The notes below the pieces were generated by a model. That model made no database searches. It saw only the letters and a list, made by a program, of their open reading frames with translations, and had not been told where the DNA came from. A program made the translations under genes and the position numbers. A stretch of 64,000 bases of DNA from Cristatella mucedo (lineage: Eukaryota; Bryozoa; Phylactolaemata; Cristatellidae): assembly GCA_009760855.2 (NCBI GenBank), contig WPIO01000009.1:4063001-4127000 (forward strand). The letters are read 5' to 3'. Positions 32,201-40,892 of the stretch are shown here, in pieces (positions within the stretch are counted from its first letter, which is position 1; each line of letters starts with the position of its first letter).

Positions 32201-35126
32201 CAAGCGAACATATTCTCCAACAAAATATGTAAATGTGCTACCTAAATGGGAAGTGCCAAGTGTGGTATGAACCAGGCTCTTAACTTAATAAACCTCCATC
32301 AACTCTCTTTCTGGGCGCTTAACATTTCACTAAGCTCTCTAGTTCATGCCTAAGAACACAATAGCTATAAAAGCACAGGCACACACGAGCTATCAAATTT
32401 AGCTGATATGTATTATACAGTTAGGATTATCTAACAACAGAATATTAAAAATCAGCATAGAAAGTAAGGCTAGCAACGAATAGCACTCCCACTCACAGCA
32501 TAGATATAACGAGCAAGCTCCCTCCCTCAATAAGGAGTCATGACACTACCAAGGCAGGTAACTCAAGTTGCCATTCCAACTTAAGCTGCTGTACATGCAA
32601 TACCGGATGATGGATAGCAGCTCTTAACTAATTACCCCCAGCATTATTTTAAATCACAACACACAACTCTCGATCCATAAAGCTAAATTTACACGGTCTA
32701 ACTTCCTCTGATGTTCCTCTTTGGCGATACTGGCCAAATTTGTTTGACAATCTTGCTAGTCAGAGGTATGGCAACAAAAAAAGATGGATCGAGTACGATG
32801 CCACTTTAAGCAGACTGTTGCCATGAGTACACAGAACAAACTCACCGGAAGGCAGCGTAGATGGCAAGTCTTTCAATGAATGGACAACGAGATCAACTTT
32901 GAGGTCTTCGAGAGCTATCTCCAGCTCCTTCGTGAATAGGCTCTTTTCACCAATGTGCGCTAGAGGCTGATCAAGAATCTGATCCCCTGTTGTTGACATG
33001 GTAATGATTTCGAATCTCCTTCAATTAAACTAGCATGAGTAAGGCAGGCCTCTGGCTAAACACGACACATTTAGCAACAGTACAAGGATCTGAGCAGGCA
33101 AAATTAAAATCAATCATTTACCACCAACCAATCGCTTCGAAATCTGCGGCGTCTTCAACAGCTTTGTAAATTTTACGACACAAACTGCTGTCCAAGAACA
33201 ATTACTAATTGAAAACTATAGTCAACCACAGAGCTTCGGAAAATTAAGCTTCCAACGCTGCACACGTGTGCAAGCACGTCATTGTACAAAATTGAAGGTA
33301 GTTATACTTCCGTAACCTACTGAGCTCAAGCTACACATATCAAAGTGTCTCCGAGGTGGAAATTTAAGCAGAGATGGGTTGCATTATTCTACTGGAGTAA
33401 AAAGAATTGGTCTGCACAAAGAAATAAAGGAATGGCAGCAGAAGGTAGCTGGAACTTACGTAATAAATTCTGGGAGCAAAAATAAATTTAACAGGAGCTA
33501 TCGTCTGACCAGCAAATAACTGCAAATAGCTTAGCAGCAACAAAATCACAAAATTTACCAAAGACCGAATACTCAGGCTGCATTTCTCCATAGTGATTGA
33601 TTGCATGCTTAACTTGAAAGCGATGATAAACATTAACAATAATAATAATAATAATACATTTGTATGGCACCATCAGAGAATTTGATCTCTTTCTAGGCAC
33701 TTTACATATGCTGTAAAGGAAGCATGATCGAATGAGTAGTGGCAGCAGGCTAAATGTCAACAAGCATAACATGGTTACAGGTGACATGCACAGGGTCAGC
33801 ACGCAAATATGGTTAGTGTCAACATGCACAGTGTCAGCACACAGAAGGGGAATCACTTGGACCCACGAAATGCTGTGATAAATATATGCACTGATCTTTT
33901 TTCCAGTTAGCACCCAGTGTCAAGCATGCTAGACCTGGACAGGCTTGAATCTTCTAATGCTGCAATTACTCGATCCAACTTTTTTATGACCATCTCTTCT
34001 GCAGGCAAGATCATCAACCACTAACCACATTTGCATGCTGACCCAGTGCATGTAACCCCTAACCATGTTATTCATTTTGTTTGTTTTTCAAGCATGATTT
34101 TACTTACTATTCTATTGCGTATCACTTTGCAGCAAATGTAAAGCGCCTAGAAAGAGATTAAGTTCTCTGAGGGCGCTTTATCAAGTGCAATATTATTATT
34201 ATTATTATTATTAAGCAAGTTGGGCTTAAAATTACCAAAGAGGATCACAATTATCAGAGGAAGTTGATCATACAAAATGTAGAGCATGCACATGTTGGTT
34301 AAAACTGCAAATGTGGTTAATCACAACAGATAACTACAAAATAAGACGGCAGGCAAAGGGGCACATAAAGCCTACATGCATTAGCCACAGTGCAAAAGTA
34401 TAGCTATAATGCACGGAAAATGAAAAACAACATTGTGGTTAAGACTAACAGAAACTATAACCTAGCTATCAATCAGAACTATCGTAAAGGACACACAATT
34501 ATAAAAAAGAATGGAGGACCACAGCCAGTAGAAACCTTGGTCGTAGCCTACAGCGAAATCCCATGTGCTTAGGATACTCTTTACTTACTAAAAAGCATAG
34601 CACTAAACAGAAACCTAACGGTTGCTCCAGTGGAGTACCATTCGCTATCGGTAGTCATGCTATAGTGGTTGTCACGATGTTAGGCGCGTCCTACTATTGG
34701 GGCTGTCAGCTACTGGGGGGGGGGGTTGTCATGCCAGCCATTTTGAAAAGCTCAAATCAGAGCGCGGCTTCTCTTGACATCTCTGTTGGTGGTGCGCGCG
34801 CAAAGAATTTCGGGACAGAGCGGGAAACACACCATGCGCTCGAGCATCCCAAATCCTTACGGGACGGAAAGAGAGGGCAACAACAAATTGGAAGAAGATC
34901 GAGGATCATTTCAAACCCGGCTCAACGTGTTGCCACACGCGAAAGAGTGCGCAGGCCCGAAGACCGCGCCGGCAACCGAATGGCGCTCGGTTTACCACCG
35001 ATCGGCGCGGCGAGCAACCTACGTGTCCGGGTAGAGCAGCTTTAGTCGATCAACGACGCAGTTCGTCTGTACGAGGGCGAGCTGACTCTTCCTCGAGCCC
35101 ACCTTCACGACGTGTTGATCGCACAT
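24217..35126 (-). CDS. HMBS: Hydroxymethylbilane synthase (porphobilinogen deaminase), 5 exons
   Basis: Complement of 24217-25066, 26931-27049, 27975-28171, 32846-33018, 35023-35126; 480 residues, all joins GT-AG and in phase. The cytosolic enzyme condenses four porphobilinogens into hydroxymethylbilane in heme synthesis. It keeps [10 protein letters not shown] (substrate/cofactor Arg12), the catalytic Asp85 in [15 protein letters not shown], the [10 protein letters not shown] loop, and GGCSVPV with Cys258, which carries the dipyrromethane cofactor. Compared with human (361 residues) it has about 10 extra residues in exon 3. It also has a low-complexity insertion of roughly 60 residues in domain 3 (about 302-374, with CPF and CPYF at its edges) and a Ser/Ala-rich tail after about residue 418. 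The start Met matches the erythroid-type short N terminus. It diverges from myotrophin. Confidence 0.95.
26146..26230. repeat. (TA)n microsatellite
   Basis: About 80 bases of TA with one TGTATG interruption near its start, inside HMBS intron 4. Confidence 0.97.
26515..26645 (-). mobile_element. Tc1-like transposase remnant
   Basis: The minus strand reads [16 protein letters not shown], the C-terminal catalytic motif of Tc1/mariner transposases (usual form WPSQSPDLNPIENLW) with the third acidic residue, Glu, kept. Flanking sequence is too worn to extend and I found no terminal repeats. It lies in HMBS intron 4, sense to the gene. Confidence 0.8.
26931..27049 (-). CDS. HMBS: HMBS exon 4
   Basis: Residues 159-197 plus two bases: [20 protein letters not shown], then [18 protein letters not shown]. 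Acceptor TTCTAG, donor [14 protein letters not shown] is the substrate-binding loop of the family. Confidence 0.95.
27050..27974 (-). other. HMBS intron 3
   Basis: About 0.9 kb. Contains a SINE2 3' piece near 27740-27820. The frame 27516-27764 (minus) has a hydrophobic start but no family match and lies between two fixed HMBS exons. Confidence 0.65.
27740..27820 (+). mobile_element. SINE2 3' fragment
   Basis: AACTGCTAGTAGCAATGATAG, then GCTGCTATATAAATGAGGC and ATTAAATCAGC: the SINE2 tail without its tRNA-like head. Confidence 0.6.
27975..28171 (-). CDS. HMBS: HMBS exon 3
   Basis: Completes Gly93, then [18 protein letters not shown], a Gln/Ser-rich insertion of about 10 residues, and [20 protein letters not shown]. 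The human block is TIGAICKRENPHDAVVF...[19 protein letters not shown]. Acceptor ATTTCAG. Confidence 0.95.
28490..28905 (+). mobile_element. LINE-A 3' fragment
   Basis: LINE-A C-terminal coding remnant (GGTCCCTTCCATTCTCTGGC, TTTTGGAGGCCGTG, CCCAAAGCCTGGAACT), 3' UTR and worn terminal hairpin (AGAGAGATTAAGTTCTCCGAG). Antisense to HMBS. Confidence 0.75.
29045..29215 (+). mobile_element. SINE1 element with internal duplication
   Basis: Head CTGGTTTGACCCTGTGGTCA, a B-box-like GTGCTCGAGCCC, and the LINE-like tail GAGCGCCTGAACAGATTAAAG...TAGGTGCTACACGAATAAG. A GACCGAGGTCAAGG segment is partly repeated, lengthening the copy. Confidence 0.75.
29925..30650 (-). mobile_element. LINE-A internal fragment, decayed
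   Basis: The minus strand shows worn LINE-A coding sequence from the C-terminal region back towards the YADD area (GATGACACTGAGCTGTACTTG near 30450). The 3' terminus is absent and many indels are present. Confidence 0.6.
31505..31595 (-). mobile_element. LINE-A 3' UTR fragment
   Basis: Matches the LINE-A stretch around CAGCACGCATAAGCAC and GGACCCACTAAATGCT seen at 20278-20350, in the same orientation. Confidence 0.55.
32846..33018 (-). CDS. HMBS: HMBS exon 2
   Basis: Residues 36-92: [49 protein letters not shown], ending with one base of Gly93. Holds catalytic Asp85. Donor GTGAGT; the acceptor is inferred from phase (TTGAAG before GAG). Confidence 0.95.
33633..33905 (-). mobile_element. LINE-A 3' end, inverted partner 1
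   Basis: Minus strand: LINE-A 3' UTR, terminal hairpin (AAAGTGCCTAGAAAGAGATC ... TGGTGCCATA) and about six ATT repeats. It is the mirror partner of the copy at 34016-34215. Confidence 0.85.
34016..34215 (+). mobile_element. LINE-A 3' end, inverted partner 2
   Basis: LINE-A 3' UTR ending in the clearest terminal hairpin of the window: outer stem 34140-34147 with 34172-34179 (AAAGCGCC/GGCGCTTT), inner stem 34153-34157 with 34164-34168 (AGAGA/TCTCT). Then (ATT)n to 34213. Confidence 0.9.
35023..35126 (-). CDS. HMBS: HMBS exon 1
   Basis: Residues 1-34 plus two bases: [20 protein letters not shown] and then [14 protein letters not shown]. The human counterpart is [20 protein letters not shown]. 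Donor GTAGGT. No upstream coding exon is needed. Confidence 0.93.
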
Positions 35127-35416
35127 GACCTATCAAAAGTACGACTTGCGCGCTGATTAAACAGCCAACGAAACGCGGAAAAGTGCCGCCGCTTAAGTGT
35201 GGAGTGCAACCTGAGCGCCACGTACGGCGTTACGGCAGCGTGGACACGTCCGAAAATGTCGCTGGCAGCACTATGGCCACGCACCGGCAACCGGTTTGAG
35301 CGTCCCCGAACCCACTCCGATCGGCTAGCCAATCAGCGTGCATGCGCCTCCGGAAGCCGGCTATCACTTCCGGCACCGCGGCCATAACTCGGCTAGGTGC
35401 GGGGCATTTCCTCATC
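35127..35416. promoter_or_regulatory. Shared bidirectional promoter, HMBS/myotrophin
   Basis: 290 bases separate the two divergent start codons. The segment is GC- and CpG-rich and has an NF-Y-type CCAATCAG at about 35330-35337, about 85 bases before the myotrophin ATG. No TATA box is evident. Function is inferred from arrangement and composition. Confidence 0.6.
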
Positions 35417-35779
35417 ATGTCCGGCGACAACGGCGACAGGCTGATCTGGAGCGTCAAGAACGGCGACTTGTCCGAGGTCAAAGGGCTGCTCGAAAGTGGT
35501 GCTGATGCAAAGGCGCTCGTGAACGGTAGAGGGCTAATTCACTACGCTGCCGACTACGGGCAGACGGACGTGCTGGAACTGCTTGCCTCTCGCGGCGCCG
35601 ACGTTAACCTTCCTGATAAATACGGCGTGACGCCTTTGTTGGCTGCAATATTCGAAGGGCACGTGGCGTGCGTGAAGTCCCTGCTGAAGCTTGGTGCAAA
35701 AAAGAGCGGAACGGCGCCCGACGGCAGGTCGTACGTGGACAGCGCCGACAACGAGAGCATAAAAGCTCTACTGAGATAA
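35417..35779 (+). CDS. MTPN: Myotrophin (ankyrin-repeat protein V-1)
   Basis: A 120-residue cytosolic protein in a single exon. Myotrophin binds actin capping protein (CapZ) and frees filament ends for growth. The sequence carries the family's ankyrin repeats: WSVKNGDLSEVKGLLESGAD, LIHYAADYGQTDVLELLASR and TPLLAAIFEGHVACVKSLLK, followed by the GPDG-like APDGRSYVDSADNESIKALL tail; human myotrophin ends DGLTAFEATDNQAIKALLQ. Length equals the vertebrate protein (118) within two residues. The start at 35417 gives MSGDNGDRLIWSVKNGD, matching human MCDKEFMWALKNGD. Vertebrate genes have introns; none is here. It is transcribed away from HMBS. Confidence 0.96.
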   Translation: MSGDNGDRLIWSVKNGDLSEVKGLLESGADAKALVNGRGLIHYAADYGQTDVLELLASRGADVNLPDKYGVTPLLAAIFEGHVACVKSLLKLGAKKSGTAPDGRSYVDSADNESIKALLR

Positions 35780-37016
35780 ACTGTGGTCATCTCGGCTGTG
35801 ATTCTAGTTACCTGCCCCGTCGGGGGGGTCAGATTAACCCTCGAATATATTGTAAAGGCGATGCCTCCTAATCGGCACTTACTGCACGACCGGAATTGAA
35901 GCCGCTGCCTTGCTAGATGCTTCGAAGGTCTTGCGGAAATCCGACGTAGCCACAAAGCCATTGGTGTGGGTTTGAGAGACGCTGACAAAGTACGGCTTAC
36001 AGTGATTAACGGTGGTGACCGCTTCCGAATTTTCGAGACCGCTATTGTTCGTTAATGACGTTGAATTCAAATATAAGCCTACAGACTCGTCGGGTTTTGG
36101 TTTGGATTCGAGATTATTTGCGGTGAACTGCACCGCATTAGCTACCTCAAAAACTCTGCTGCAGGTGCTTTCGGGTGCGCTGCTATTCCAATAGAAGTAT
36201 GCACGTAAGGGCGAATCGTGCTTGCTTTATGTTTATATATTCCGTAGTTGGTTCGTACTAGATGCATCAGCAGCACACAGTGCCAGTTTTGTGTAATGAG
36301 TTGCGCAGTGACCCGGCTGTGTGTTCAACTACTGTACACCCACATGCCAAAGGAGGTGATCTGCCCCAGTTTACTGTAGATGGATGGCAGCTGACTTCCG
36401 TACCAGTGCAGGTGGATTGTGGGTCAGTCATCCCTATGCTGATACGACTTTGAACAGGTCCTCATGCGTGTTAGCTTTGCCTCTGCATTAGCCGCCTAGC
36501 TGCCAGACCTTGTCTTGCACCATCGTGCTGTCCTTTGGGGCTAAGGTGGATGGGCCTCAGGTTTTACTTTTTAAACGAAGCTCTTAGTCCAGCCCTTGAT
36601 AATCCCTTTGTGCTGAAGGCTGTTAGCTCGATAAAGCAAGGCTGGACACTATTTGTACTGTTAGCTCGGTAAAGCGATACTGGGTTCTACTTGCAATGGC
36701 AGCAACTAGTGCTGCTACACGGGCACCGTCTGACACTTCGTTGAAGCTGTCTAGTGCTAGTGACGAAGTGGTCGTACCAATTGACATCATAACCTGCTGT
36801 CTGTGACGGGAAATGTGATGCATGACTAAGGAAGTTTTGTAAAGCCTCGACTGTTTAGCTGTGATTTGGCTGCTGTGTGCCAATGTGCAGCACGTAGCAG
36901 CTGCAGCTACATCCGAATGGCACTTGAGTCTCCCACTAACCACTTGGAAACTGCATGATCCCTTGAACAGCAGGCACTCTTAGTTGCTGTCATTACCACT
37001 ATTCGATTTGCTGACT
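35780..37016. other. Myotrophin 3' UTR and intergenic
   Basis: AATATA near 35844 could be a weak poly(A) signal. The rest has only short frames without domains. A near-duplicate phrase, GTTAGCTCGATAAAGC and GTTAGCTCGGTAAAGC, occurs at about 36625 and 36660. Confidence 0.45.
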
Positions 37017-37484
37017 GCTTCTGTCCTACTTCGGTCTTCCTTTTTATTGGAAGTTCTCGGTCAGTCTTCCTCTATGTCTTGCTTCCCACTAGCAGCACCC
37101 TCAAGAGTGATCATGGGAAAATAGCTGGTGTTTGAAGGTAGGAAATGGCCGTCAGCGATGCACCTCCCGTGAATTGTAACCTTCCACGGCAGCCTTTATC
37201 GCCAGCCACCTCATAATCTGATTCCTATATGAAGAGCCCCTAGTTTCCCATAAACAGGGACTCGTGCAACGATTTGATGATCAAGTTTGCCTTACTTTTC
37301 AAAGCTATGACTAAGGTGTGCCCTTGACGGCACCTATGTTTGGTCAGCTGTTCAATACTGCCTGAGTCTTGGCCAAGAAATAGAATCACGTTTAGCTTCT
37401 GAATCTTTGTTAAGTCTTCCCTAAGTCTTGGACCGGCCCCAGTCTTAGTGAAGTATACACCGAAGACTGAAGTAGGACAGAAGC
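37017..37484. mobile_element. MITE-like element with about 24 bp inverted ends
   Basis: GCTTCTGTCCTACTTCGGTC at 37017 is mirrored at 37461-37484 (reverse complement GCTTCTGTCCTACTTCAGTC), with about 22 of 24 bases matching. The 468-base interior has no coding capacity. The target-site duplication is not clear. Confidence 0.6.
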
Positions 37485-37934
37485 TTACAGTAAGTAAGAC
37501 TCGCCCTGTAAACGCTTCTTTACAGCCAGCGCTTCCGGTGAAAACCCTCTGGCACTTCCGGGGGAGTGGCTAATAATGGTAGTTCCACTACCTAGCAACT
37601 ACCTAATGCTAGCTGAGTGCTACTTCCAGCTTAACCATAATCTTGTGCTATTGCTGGAGCATGAGCACTGGTCATCACTGCAATGCTCGCGAGGGAGGCT
37701 ACGTTTTAGGTGGCTACAGCCGGTTCGCCTTGCTCTCATGTTTCTGGTTTCACTGTTGCTTCAACTAGGTGCCCCTTTCCACTCGATCTGGAGATGAAAG
37801 AGATTAGAAGAAATCCAGAAGATGCTACCATTACAGATAATCGTAAAGAAGGTAAGATAACCGTTATAGGTGGCTAGTCCCGATCATCGATCATTGGAAG
37901 TCCCAAGGTGGCACAACCTGTGCTCGTCTGAGTT

Positions 37935-38439
37935 CAGTCGTCCCTCGCTACAACCTTCGACTTTCGCGGCTTCACTTTATCGCGGTTTTTTAAATACGTG
38001 CGTATTCATTAAAAAGTTGATCGAAATAATGAAAATGGTGCAGTTCGGGCTCGTTTGTCTGATTCAATTATACACCCCTGCATTTTAAAATTACTATACG
38101 TATGGAACGCCGAAGAAGACGACGACGAACCTGTTGAAGATAGTGCCTTCACCTGAAGACTCTCCTACTGAAGTCGGGCCTTCAGAAGAGCAGCGACCTT
38201 GAGCAGTGACCTTGCTCTTCTTTGCTGTGCTGTACATCTCTTCATCTTAATCGCTTCATCACCAAACGTACTATTTTCATAGCTTGGTGTCTGTGGGTAA
38301 GAAACGTGTGGGTGTGCAATTAAATGTACTCTAACTACGAAAATATTTGATTTATAAATAAAGAATCTTACTTCACGGAAATTCACCTATAGCGGTACAG
38401 GTCTAGAACGGATTAACCACGATAAACGAGGGTCGACTG
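37935..38439. mobile_element. pogo/Tigger-like MITE
   Basis: Terminal inverted repeats CAGTCGTCCCTCG (37935) and, reading inwards from 38439, CAGTCGACCCTCG. A TTTATCG(C/T)GGTT phrase follows at both ends. TA flanks the right end and TT the left, consistent with a decayed TA target duplication. About 505 bases with no transposase. Confidence 0.75.
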
Positions 38440-38564
38440 TATTGACAAGTGATTAGGAACTCTGCCGAAACTCCAGCCGACCTCCGGTAGCTGCACTGTT
38501 CTACAGCTGACGTGTATGGATGAAAGTTTGCGGCCGATTGCTGCTTGCTAGCCAGCGGAGAATG

Positions 38565-38905
38565 TAGTGTAATGTAATGCATCTCCTTCTGTAACTCCAC
38601 AAAGTCATTAGGACTATGTGGGTGTTAGGCAGGAGAGTTCTGTATAGCACACTCACAGCCTAAGTGGCTTTCGGGATGCATTAGGTAGCCAACAGACTTC
38701 ATTTCACGCAACAAAGACAAAGTGGGAAGCATAGCAGAGTCAGGAGAGCAGTTGAGGTAGTGAGTAGCATGGAAGTAGCAGCTCAGGACCGCTGAAAAGG
38801 ATGAGCCATTATCGGCAGCAGGAGAGTAGTTGTCGTTGCGTAAGAATTGTGGAAGCGAGTTCCACAGTCTAGGACCTGCAGAGCTAAGGAGGCAGGAAGA
38901 GGCTG
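38565..38905 (-). mobile_element. LINE-B 3' end fragment
   Basis: Minus strand matches the LINE-B end at 51800-52105: TCCTAGACTGTGGAACTCGC, TTACGCAACGACAACTACTC, then CCACTTAGGCTGTGAGTGTG and the GGAGATGCATTACATTACA terminus. Confidence 0.85.
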
Positions 38906-38934
38906 CAAGACGAGCAGACCCGTGACCGATGAAG

Positions 38935-39170
38935 CTACTGGGATGTCGTCCTTTACGTGTTTATGCATGCTCACACTTCGCATCCTGCCACTAACCGCAT
39001 TTACATGCTGACCCTGTGCATGTCACCCTTAACCATATCATTCTTGTCGTTTATTGAGCAAGCTGCCACTAACCATTCGATCGTGCTTCCTTTGCATGAA
39101 ATCTAAAGTGCCTAGAAAGAGATTGAATTCTCTTTGGGCGCTACATCAAATGCATTATTATTAATATTGT
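38935..39170 (+). mobile_element. LINE-A 3' end
   Basis: Starts near the conserved CGTCCTTTACGTGTTTATGC and ends in the terminal hairpin (AAAGTGCCTAGAAAGAGATT ... GGGCGCTACA) with ATT repeats. It abuts the LINE-B piece in the opposite orientation. Confidence 0.85.
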
Positions 39171-39639
39171 GTCCCCCAGTCTTTAGAACCCCTCTATCCA
39201 GGTGGCAGAATAAAAATAAAAACAATATCTCCCAGTATGGTCATGCGGTTCAAGGTCAAGGCTAAAACATTTAACAATTTCTGCACCAGCTCTCTTTACT
39301 GATTAATATACTTAAGCCCGTAGCAAATTTAGCCACGATCAGTGTAACGAGTTAAAAAAAAACCTAATTGCTATGCTAACTGTGGTTAGCTGTGGCTTTC
39401 TCATGTCATATTGTTTTTATATTGGTAATCGCAGTTTTTTGCTTTCCTTGCCTATGGCACTGAGCCGATCACCGATCCGTAGACCCTTGTCTGCTTACCT
39501 CTGCATCAGACTCACTTTCTTTGTAGCCGTTATTGGCTACATTCGCAAGTTGAAGACCCAAACTTCCTGTAGCTTAGAGACAATAAGACCTACCGAATAG
39601 TTATTCGAAAGTCTAGTGTCACCCTCAATATATAAATAA

Positions 39640-39778
39640 AAAAATAATTCATTCGTATGGCGGCTCAAGAGAACTTAATCTCTATTCGGGTGCTTCACAT
39701 ATGCCTCGGAGCTCGAGCGAACGACCTCAGCCAGACCTTGGTTTGGGCGAGCACCTTAACCACTGGACCAAACCAACT
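39640..39778 (-). mobile_element. SINE1 element, minus strand
   Basis: Minus strand: head TTTGGTCCAGTGGTTAAGGT, B-box-like GTTCGCTCGAGC, LINE-like tail with AGAGATTAAGTTCTCTTGAG and GCCATACGAATGAATT. Confidence 0.75.
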
Positions 39779-40315
39779 CGGCTCAAGTTGAAAGACCTCG
39801 CTCTAAAAATTTCTTAATGTAGCAGCACTCCAGTGACATCTGCCCGTAAGCTGCATCTTCTATTCCAAAACGACTTGTCATTGGATGAGCACATTGCTTC
39901 CATTGTCAGGCCAGTACGCTTTCCTCTGGGAAACATAGCCAAAATTACGGCCTGCTGAGACTAACGTTTTCTTCTGAGGAACATAGACGTTACTGCCTGC
40001 TAATAGGCACGACATCGAACGACAGCTAAACTAGTTAACAAGCTCGTGACATCGTGCATAGAAAAGGGATATTCCCTTTATCCAGGACTCTTGATTTGTT
40101 CCCTAATCGTCTGCAGCAGGTTCAAAACTCGGACGCTTGTCAAGTCAGTCTTCAAACAACGAAGCTGCTACAGCATGACACAGCTTCTTCATAGGCTTCA
40201 CTGGCTCTCCATCAAGCAACGACTAGCCTTCAATACCCTCTCTCTGATGTACTGGTCGCTTCATTCACTTGCATCAGCTTACTTGTCCGACCTCTTTGCT
40301 CTCCCAGTGGGTTTT
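39779..40315 (+). mobile_element. Divergent LINE-A-related fragment
   Basis: Reads LINE-A-like coding sequence (GTAAGCTGCATCTTCTATTC, then LHRLHWLSIKQRLAFNTLSL near 40185) with only partial identity, so it is either an old copy or a sister family. Confidence 0.65.
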
Positions 40316-40559
40316 TGAACCGCCTGCTCCTCGGATTCCAGATGACCAGCACAGAATGGAAATATGTGTGGTGCTCATTTCTAGCATCCTTCAAGTCTCG
40401 GCTAAAGACCCGCGTGTCCGGCTCAGCTTTCTGTCTTAATGATAAGACAACCTCAGTGAGCTTGTCTTTTCTCAAGGAGTCTCGATGGCTACATGGAGCT
40501 GCAAACAGATTCGTCAAACAAGCTCTCTACTCAAGCTGTTGTTGTTGCTCAAGCAAGCT

Positions 40560-40885
40560 GATTTCAAAGCTCAAATACTGCTCTGCTCGGGTTGTCTTTG
40601 CGTATATTCGAAGGCAAAATTACCCTGAGCATGCTGTCAGGCCAATAAAGTATTTTTTGAAAAATTCATGCACGGTATTGATGCAGTAGCCCACCCAGTC
40701 GCCTAATCCGAACCCCATTGAAATAATATGCAGCGATATCGACAGGCGGCTGGGCTGGATGTTCGGCCTTTATTAGTGGCCGACTTATTCAATAACATTC
40801 AGGCTCTGTGGAATGTGCTGCCGCCGAAGAGACACCGCACCAGATGGTGGGCTCAATATCTGGCCATAAAGCGTTCACAAAGAGA
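40560..40885 (+). mobile_element. Tc1-like transposase remnant 2
   Basis: Plus-strand pieces read RQNYPEHAVRPIKYFLKNS (usual form QQDNDPKHTSR...), then PTQSPNPNPIEIICSDIDRR (usual form WPTQSPDLNPIENLW) after a stop in place of Trp. A shift of frame leads to LFNNIQALWNVLPPKRHR, the family's C-terminal region. The second catalytic Asp is lost. Confidence 0.82.
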
Positions 40886-40892
40886 ATCTTAA

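Larger units (their letters stand above)
28172..32845 (-). other. HMBS intron 2
   Basis: The largest HMBS intron, 4.7 kb, filled with LINE-A fragments (28490, 29925, 31505) and a SINE1 (29045). Positions 30660-31500 and 31660-32840 show nothing I recognise. Confidence 0.7.
33019..35022 (-). other. HMBS intron 1
   Basis: 2.0 kb. Two LINE-A 3' ends lie here head to head, minus at 33633-33905 and plus at 34016-34215, making an inverted repeat in the primary transcript. The frame 34563-35045 on the plus strand overlaps the HMBS exon 1 region and is spurious. Confidence 0.75.

Noticed and set aside
34563-35045. 160-codon plus-strand frame
   Set aside because: It overlaps HMBS exon 1 antisense and lacks a domain; the conserved [10 protein letters not shown] reading is on the minus strand.
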